DNA of 64,000 bases from Mycteria americana (Eukaryota > Chordata > Aves > Ciconiiformes > Ciconiidae): the NCBI RefSeq assembly GCF_035582795.1, contig NC_134369.1, forward strand, positions 62,744,001-62,808,000, read 5' to 3'. The notes beneath the pieces were generated by a model, which was given only the letters and a program-made list of their open reading frames with translations, had not been told where the DNA came from and did no database searches. The position numbers were made by a program, and so were the translations under genes. The first letter of the stretch is position 1; each line of letters starts with the position of its first letter. This document shows, piece by piece, positions 61,037 to 64,000 of the stretch.

Positions 61037-61129
61037 GTGTTTTTGGGTTTTGGTTTTTTGGGGGTTTGTTGTTGTTTTTTGTTTGGTTGGGGTTTTTTTG
61101 TTGGGTTTTTTTTTTTTTTTTTTTTTTTT
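61037..61129 (+). repeat. Pure G/T tract ending in a 24-T run
   Basis: Ninety-three bases contain only G and T on this strand, with four or more runs of three to five G and a terminal run of 24 T, then CAG. Simple sequence with strong strand asymmetry. Confidence 0.9.
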
Positions 61130-64000
61130 CAGTGGAAGGATAAGCAGGGGGGAGGCTGTTTTCCCTAAAGCTTGAACGGACAGTCTTGCACAGTTTGTTC
61201 ATCTTAATGTAAACTATTAGGTAGCTTCAAAACCAGATTTAAGGATTTGTTAAACCTAAAGGCTAGTGTGTGCTGAAGCAATGTTAGTGGATGTTCCTTT
61301 TATGTCTGCAGAAGAAATTGCTGGTTTTCTCGTTTTGGTTCAAATAACCCTTCTCTCCAGTGCCCTCAAGCGTGTAAGAGCAACATAATCTGTACTCGCA
61401 GTAAATTGTCAGCAAAGCTTCCCACATAGATCCAATAATATAAGGCAAGATGTGGCCTTCTTTGCCCTTCCTGCATACATTTTTTTTGATGGTTATAAGT
61501 ATGCCATAAAAAGTAGATTTTGTTAAGATTATAGGTCTGATGTTAGTAAGTGGAAGCTGATGGGGTTTTTAATCTATTATGGACATCTGATTTGATGGGA
61601 ACATTCCTGTGCTGTTACCTAAGTGCTATTTAGAGTTAAGATAAATAAATAACATAAATGGATACTTACTTTGATTAGTCAATAAAGCAGTTCTTGTCCA
61701 AAAATAGCAATGCAAAATGAAGGAACTAGAGTCAAGCTCAAAAAAATGTTTTGTCTACAGTATTGACAGCTCAAAATTGCAAAAAAAGTAACTTTGAAAA
61801 CACTTTGATGTTACTGTACCTCTCTATTCCAGTCTGAGACACGAATCAGTCTGTTAAAAATGTCTTATCAAGACTCAAGATTCACTGGAGACATGATTGC
61901 ACAAGTTGGCAAGTCCTTGAAGAGCCAAGTGCCACTTCCACACAGAAATAAATGTAGATTCTTGGAATATTGAGGGTAAAAACTGTGAAATTTGATGGTG
62001 ATGAATTTGTAACTCAAACTGTCTTGACAGTATTTCTTTAAAAATATAGTCAAAACTTCCTTTCAATCCACTTAAAGTAGGTAATTTATGAAGCATGTCT
62101 TCGTAACTACAAAATACTAAACTGCAAGACAATTTTTTTGAATAATTAGCCCTGAATTTTCCCTATGTATCTTTGATTCTTATGACAAGCATTTTTAATA
62201 ACTAAGGGTAAATATAATGACTTTTTAAATGATTCAATTTCTGATGCATTTAGGTATGTTTATTCTTTCTCTATGTAACTACTCTTAATACAGTCATGAT
62301 AATTTTGTTAAAATGATCCAGTGAGGTGGGCTTTATGGTCATAAGCACAAGGCAAATCCCGTGTGGCCCAGACTGGTATGTTTTGTTAGTGTTTTAGTGA
62401 ACAGCCAAAATGTTCTGCTTTCTTGAGGTCCATTGGTGGCTGCTTAGAATTGTTTATTAGTGCTCACAAGAAACTAAGGAAGTGCCAGCTTTGAAGATCA
62501 ACAGACGCTGTTTGCTGTTGACACAGCAGTAGTACAAAAAAAGAGACAACTCCCTTGCTCCAAGGGAGACTTTGTGATTTGCAGTCTGTCTGTCTTCAGA
62601 AATTGCATGGACACAACTAAAATTAACAAGTTGACATTAGAGCTCTTTGCCCAAGACTACCAAACAGTGGAAAAGGTTTGTGTTTGGTTTTATTATTCTG
62701 GAAAAGAATGGGGTTTTGATCTTGCCACAGGTCTGAGGATATTTAATAAGTATGTTGTTTCAGATTTAGAATAAGGAAGGTATGTACCACCAACCTGTAA
62801 CAGATGATAGTAACCTTGATTAACAAAGTGTTAATAAGCACGTACCTTCTTGAAAGTACGGCTTTTGGTGTAGTTCCTCTAGACTCCTGACTGGGTCTAC
62901 CAAACTGCCTTAGACACACGCCTGTCAGATTTCTTTTGCACTTGCTTCAGCTTTGACAAAGAGTAATCTCTGATGTGATAACAAATGCATAGAAGGATCT
63001 TATTTCCATCCAGCTTCATTTGAAACCTGAGACGTTAGAAGGACTTGGGAATGTATACAGAGCATAAATTTTTCTCTTACATGCTTATGATACATGTAGA
63101 CTGATTGTAGGATCCAATTTTCAGAGGAAGAATAATCCACTGTGATTTTAGGATACGTCACTATTCCGTGTTTTAATAGCTATCTATTTTTAGTACTTCA
63201 GAAGGGTAAAATGTAGTGGGTGAGATATGCCGGGAAGAGGATGCTTTCCCTTGATTCCTTTTACACACGTAATGGGGGGAGGCATAGTAATGTGTTGGGG
63301 GCTAGCCATATCATCTGAGGGTCTCTATCTGCTGCAGTATGTGAGCAGGAAGAGCAAGGTGGGAATTGGCCATGGTCTGCAGCATTGTGGAATTCCAGAT
63401 ATGGTTGAATCTAAAAGAGATTTTGGAAATAGTTAGATTGGCAGGTCATCTGGATTGTCTGCAGTTAGAAGGATACAGATTTGACTGTATCATGATAATT
63501 GAAATGCTAGCTAGTAGCAAGTGCTTATTCAGTGGAGTACTGTCAAGGGATTGACACCGTAATAACCTTTTCTTTAAGAGGAAGAATAATCTGTGTAGTT
63601 ACAGGACGCTTTTATGCCACTGAATACTTTTATACTGTATAAGGATTTTTTTACTGAGTTAACTGTTTCAGCAGGAAGTCATAATTTTAATGAAAGTAGT
63701 TTACTTCCTACAAAAGAAGGAAGGCTGAAGGCTGAAATTACTCTGAATTTTCTTTGGCAGTTATCCTTGAAATGTGCAAAAGTATTTCAAAATGGTGTTA
63801 AGATTGTTACTTATAAGAATGCAGATATGATTGCTAAGAAACAGTATATGCTTCCTTAGTGTTGATGTAGCATGCTATAGAAACCTAAATAAAAGTACTC
63901 CCCAGCAGTGCAAATCTGTGATATTTTTGCTATAATCTCTTTTATTAGCAAATATGTTAGCCTGCTTTTCTCCTTAATAATTTTTTAATCTTCCAAAGAA

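Larger units (their letters stand above)
53376..64000 (+). other. KLC1: KLC1 intron 1 (partial, runs off the window)
   Basis: This follows the donor at 53376. I looked for the first KLC1 coding exon, which should encode a start like MSTMVYIKEDKLEKLTQDE and about 160 residues of coiled coil, and did not find it. Open frames stay below 90 codons. The intron is therefore at least 10.6 kb. It contains several low-complexity tracts and one probable ancient CR1 fragment, listed separately. Confidence 0.6.

Noticed and set aside
53376-64000. A KLC1 coding exon
   Set aside because: No frame resembles the KLC1 N-terminal coiled coil, so the coding exons must lie beyond the window.

Overview
This window is amniote nuclear DNA, most likely from a bird. 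The evidence is a compact spliced gene set with short introns, two CpG islands, CR1 retroposon fragments with typical avian 3' ends, and a few very old MIR-like and ancient CR1 copies. I see no Alu, L1 or recent mammalian repeats. Three host loci can be recognised, in the order BAG5 (minus), COA8 (plus), KLC1 (plus). This matches the order I know from human 14q32.33.

Layout. Positions 1-26150 hold no recognisable gene. They carry scattered repeat fossils: MIR-like SINEs and several CR1 fragments in both orientations. BAG5 occupies about 26155-31540 on the minus strand, with a 3.3 kb 3' UTR, one uninterrupted 450-codon coding exon (29464-30816) and a 5' non-coding exon in the CpG island. The island at about 31150-32120 is a bidirectional promoter shared with COA8. 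COA8 (formerly APOPT1) runs rightward as five coding exons (31738-31866, 32626-32823, 33893-33956, 35995-36085, 38724-38829). I joined these by splice sites and phase into a 195-residue protein, with a poly(A) signal at 38951. About 13.6 kb of intergenic DNA follows. A second CpG island (about 52640-53830) then holds the likely promoter and 5' non-coding exon of KLC1, with a strong splice donor at 53375/53376. The rest of the window is KLC1 intron 1; no KLC1 coding exon is present.

The genes do not form a pathway. BAG5 is a five-BAG-domain co-chaperone of Hsp70, COA8 is a mitochondrial cytochrome c oxidase assembly/protection factor, and KLC1 is the kinesin-1 light chain. Head-to-head BAG5/COA8 transcription is the main regulatory link visible here. 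I found no convincing evidence of a previously undescribed system. The points most worth a second look are the shared promoter, the GC-rich COA8 exon 2 with an upstream in-frame ATG, the Trp-rich C terminus of COA8, the repeat-laden KLC1 5' exon, and the empty left 26 kb where TRMT61A might have been expected.
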